Below are positions 61,928-64,000 of a stretch of DNA of 64,000 nt, one piece after another. The first letter of the stretch is position 1; the number at the start of each line of letters is the position of its first letter. The position numbers were made by a program, and so were the translations under genes. The notes beneath the pieces are model-generated. The model worked only from the letters and a program-made list of their open reading frames with translations. It had not been told where the DNA came from and did no database searches. The stretch is from Parerythrobacter lutipelagi (GTDB lineage: Bacteria; Pseudomonadota; Alphaproteobacteria; Sphingomonadales; Sphingomonadaceae), in the NCBI RefSeq assembly GCF_005434975.1, contig NZ_SKCJ01000002.1, positions 1,240,001 to 1,304,000 on the forward strand, given 5' to 3'.

Positions 61928-62749
61928 ATGCGCTCGATATTGCTCCACATATTTGATGATGAAGGGTTGGAGGCACGGCTGCAGGCGGCGTTAGACCTGG
62001 CCCGCAGTTTCGATGGCCATGTGACCTGCGTGCAGGCGGTGCCATTCGAATTCGGAGTGCCGAGCGACTCGTATCTCTCCAAGGCGATGGAGATGGCGGC
62101 TGCTTTCCGCGCAAGCGCAGATCGGTTCCAGGAAGAGTTGGAGAGCAAACTGGCGGGCGAGGATGTCAGGTGGGACTGGATCCGCAGCAGCGGCGATGCA
62201 TTCGATGAGATCGCACGATTGGCGCCACTTTCCGAGATCGTCGTTCTCGGCGCGCGGAATCCCACTGGCGAACCGGGACTTCCCTCGCGCCTTGCATCCG
62301 AAACGGTTGTGAGCGTCAGGCCGCCGGTCCTGCTGGTTCCGCCGACTGCTGCAAGCCTCAAGCTTGACGCGCCAGCCATTATTGCCTGGAATGGTTCTTC
62401 CGAGTGTGCCCATGCGCTGCAGGCTTCGTTGCCACTGCTTCGGCAGGCGGCGGAGGTCCATATACTTCCGGTCCGCGAGAGAAAAACGAGAAACAACGGC
62501 AAGCGCCTGTCCGCGATGGATGCCGCAAAATTTCTCTCGAGACATCAAATCGAGCCGATCATCACCGAATTATCACACGAGGATGGCAACTCGATTGCGG
62601 CCACGCTGATTGACGCTGCACAGGTCCGCAAGGTCGGGCTTTTCGTGATGGGCGCCTATGGCCGTTCCCGTTTCCGCGAACGCGTGCTTGGCGGGGTTAC
62701 CCGCGACATGCTGTGCGATCCGGCAACACCTCTGCTGCTCAGCCACTAG
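61928..62749 (+). CDS. Universal stress protein, tandem UspA domains (paralogue of 30420)
   Basis: 273 residues from the ATG at 61928, with GGAGGG upstream. Two Usp domains; the N-terminus MRSILLHIFDDEGLEARLQ and the C-terminal GAYGRSRFRERVLGGVTRDML match those of the protein at 30420 closely in position and content. The longer open frame upstream runs through the inverted repeat and is not coding. The two paralogues mark the two ends of the stress gene set. Confidence 0.92.
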   Translation: MRSILLHIFDDEGLEARLQAALDLARSFDGHVTCVQAVPFEFGVPSDSYLSKAMEMAAAFRASADRFQEELESKLAGEDVRWDWIRSSGDAFDEIARLAPLSEIVVLGARNPTGEPGLPSRLASETVVSVRPPVLLVPPTAASLKLDAPAIIAWNGSSECAHALQASLPLLRQAAEVHILPVRERKTRNNGKRLSAMDAAKFLSRHQIEPIITELSHEDGNSIAATLIDAAQVRKVGLFVMGAYGRSRFRERVLGGVTRDMLCDPATPLLLSH

Positions 62750-62926
62750 CTATCCCACTGCCTCTTGCGGGAATTCGTCTGGGCCCCGATCCGGCTCGGC
62801 AACATCCGGCGCAGGTGGCTCAATTTCCGGTGGGCTGGCCGGAGCAGGCGGGTCGGGCGGCACAGGTCTTTCAGGCGGCGACTGCGGCTCGATCCGGTCG
62901 GGCTCGTGCGGCGGAGTACTTGCCAT
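62750..62926 (-). CDS. 58-residue proline-rich protein
   Basis: Starts MASTPPHEPDRIEPQSPPER and continues with repeated Pro-Pro, Glu-Pro and Asp-Pro units to FPQEAVG; about a third of the residues are proline, most others Glu, Asp, Ala. No signal peptide or membrane segment. The stop codon is immediately after that of the convergent USP gene. Proline-rich short proteins of this style are common next to stress genes in sphingomonads, as I recall. An intrinsically disordered protein is expected; function unknown. Confidence 0.6.
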   Translation of the reverse strand: MASTPPHEPDRIEPQSPPERPVPPDPPAPASPPEIEPPAPDVAEPDRGPDEFPQEAVG

Positions 62927-63066
62927 GGGGCGTCCTTTGTCCTGGCTTGGGTCCGATCACGCCACCTTCGGTCCATGGACTTTGATGATCGATACGTAAC
63001 CTCCCGCATGGTCATCAAAAAACTACTTCGCGGCAGCAGGAGCTCACCGACCGGGCGCCCCCCAGT

Positions 63067-63086
63067 CTAAGGAGCATCCCCTAAAG
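63067..63086. promoter_or_regulatory. Candidate island motif upstream of the beta-repeat protein
   Basis: CTAAGGAGCATCCCCTAAAG agrees with the plus-strand form of the 58703-58720 site (CTAAGGGAACTTCCGGAT) at 10 of 18 positions, mainly the CTAAGG half. It ends 81 bp before the ATG at 63168. Confidence 0.4.
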
Positions 63087-63167
63087 ACCGATCGGGCAAA
63101 TCCGCCAAAAATCGCGCGCAGACCATGTTCCAAGGGCAATTCCTGCGCCGATGAAGAAAGGACCATC

Positions 63168-64000
63168 ATGACCTTCGAGATCAAGACAATCGCGCGAATG
63201 GCGGCCATTCTTGCCGTGATCTTGCTCGCGGTTTTCCTCGCCAGCAGGAGCTACCCGCAAATCACCGGGGAAATCGGGGAAGACATCGATATCGGGCTGA
63301 AAGCGCCCGACATGTCGTTTTTTTCGGCCGATAAGATCAACCTCGAGGTGAACAGCTCGGACGATGTGTTTGCAGCTGGTGGTACGGTGAATGTAAACAC
63401 GACTAGTGCAGATCATCTGGTCATCGCCGGCGGCGAAGTTGAGGTCAGAAACGTGACCATCGAGGACCTGTTCGCCGCCGGCGGTGAACTCGATCTGGTG
63501 ACCGGAACAGTCGCTGACGATATCGTCGTGGCGGGCGGTCAGATCACAGTGAGAAAGACATTCGAAATAGGTGGCTCCGCCGTGATTGCGGGTGGAGAGG
63601 CGCTGATCGAAGCACCCGTGCCCGTCGATCTTCGCGTTGGCGCAGGGACAGTCTACCTCAATTCCCGTGTGGGCGGCGATGCACGCCTTAGCGGCGATAC
63701 GGTCACGCTCGGACCCGAAGCGGTGGTTGATGGCGATCTTCTTTACCAGACGGAGAATCTGGTGATCGAGCCCGGTGCGGTCGTAACCGGTCAGCGCAGG
63801 GCTATGCCGGCCGAGGACCATTCCACATTCGAAACCTGGGGCCGCGGCGCGGGTGAACTTTTCGGCAAGCTCTTCCTTGCTGCGACGCTTGGTTTTGCCG
63901 TGCTCGTCCTGGCAGTCGCTGCAGCTGTTCCCAGCCTCATGCGATCCTCCGCAGCGTTCATCAAATCCAGGCCCCTGCAGAGCGCGGGGATCGGCGCACT
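63168..64000 (+). CDS. Polymer-forming/bactofilin-like beta-repeat membrane protein (cut by the right edge)
   Basis: At least 277 residues; the 3' end is outside. A hydrophobic N-terminus (residues 10-26) acts as signal or anchor. From about 60 to 190 there are short repeats of the form (V/F)xAGG(E/T/Q)(V/L)x(V/L), six or more, as in right-handed beta-helices of the bactofilin/DUF8173 type. A second hydrophobic segment follows near 238-256. AAAGGA precedes the ATG. It may form a cell-surface or membrane-linked fibre. The full domain layout cannot be judged. Confidence 0.75.
   Translation, partial: MTFEIKTIARMAAILAVILLAVFLASRSYPQITGEIGEDIDIGLKAPDMSFFSADKINLEVNSSDDVFAAGGTVNVNTTSADHLVIAGGEVEVRNVTIEDLFAAGGELDLVTGTVADDIVVAGGQITVRKTFEIGGSAVIAGGEALIEAPVPVDLRVGAGTVYLNSRVGGDARLSGDTVTLGPEAVVDGDLLYQTENLVIEPGAVVTGQRRAMPAEDHSTFETWGRGAGELFGKLFLAATLGFAVLVLAVAAAVPSLMRSSAAFIKSRPLQSAGIGA

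Noticed and set aside
1-64000. CRISPR array, IS element or prophage
   Set aside because: No regularly spaced repeats, no transposase or phage structural genes were seen on either strand.

Overview
The window is high-GC DNA from an alphaproteobacterium, most likely a member of the Erythrobacteraceae/Sphingomonadales. This is inferred from the Shemin-pathway hemA, the alternative carboxyspermidine route to spermidine, intact FixL/FixJ proteins and the overall look of the proteins; no rRNA or tRNA gene is present to confirm it. No insertion sequence, prophage, CRISPR array or origin was recognised.

Region 1 (1-30 kb) is ordinary chromosomal housekeeping. It runs: topA (5' end of the gene only), a membrane protein, dprA and plsY on the minus strand; murI, hemA, a PAS-GGDEF-EAL-PilZ protein, a nitroreductase and a membrane-anchored PQQ/cytochrome c dehydrogenase on the plus strand; a polyamine block (ornithine decarboxylase, carboxyspermidine decarboxylase, carboxyspermidine dehydrogenase) with a LemA/DUF3137 pair and three small envelope proteins; a threonine dehydratase; two tandem MAPEG proteins; trxB; a tyrosine phosphatase; a lone receiver protein; a trehalose operon (otsB-GH15-otsA); then enoyl-CoA hydratase, an NAD(P)-binding protein and a semialdehyde dehydrogenase.

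Region 2 (about 30.3-64 kb) is different. Nearly every gene belongs to a family associated with hypoxia, dormancy or stress: three universal stress proteins, a CBS pair, a FixK-like Crp/Fnr regulator, an erythromycin-esterase-family protein, a dienelactone-hydrolase-like protein, a phosphoribosyltransferase, PfkB, PEP synthase, a 2740-residue cyclic beta-1,2-glucan synthase, a CaCA cation exchanger, an ABC/HlyD exporter, a P2-type cation ATPase, an orphan LptB-like ATPase, a DUF2267 protein, Hsp20, and an overlapping FixL-FixJ pair whose PAS domain keeps the heme-ligand histidine and the regulatory arginine. The set parallels the DosR dormancy regulon of Mycobacterium tuberculosis, but the sensor here is FixLJ.

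By eye, about ten promoter regions of region 2 share a degenerate 15-20 bp motif with a CGGAA/CCGTAA left half and a CCTTAG or GCGTAT right half. It resembles the FixJ site of rhizobial fixK promoters as I remember it. The working model, which is inference, is that FixL senses low oxygen, FixJ activates the island through this motif, and the FixK-like regulator extends the response. The four-gene overlapping operon USP-ndvB-ppsA-pfkB would link carbon flow to periplasmic glucan synthesis.
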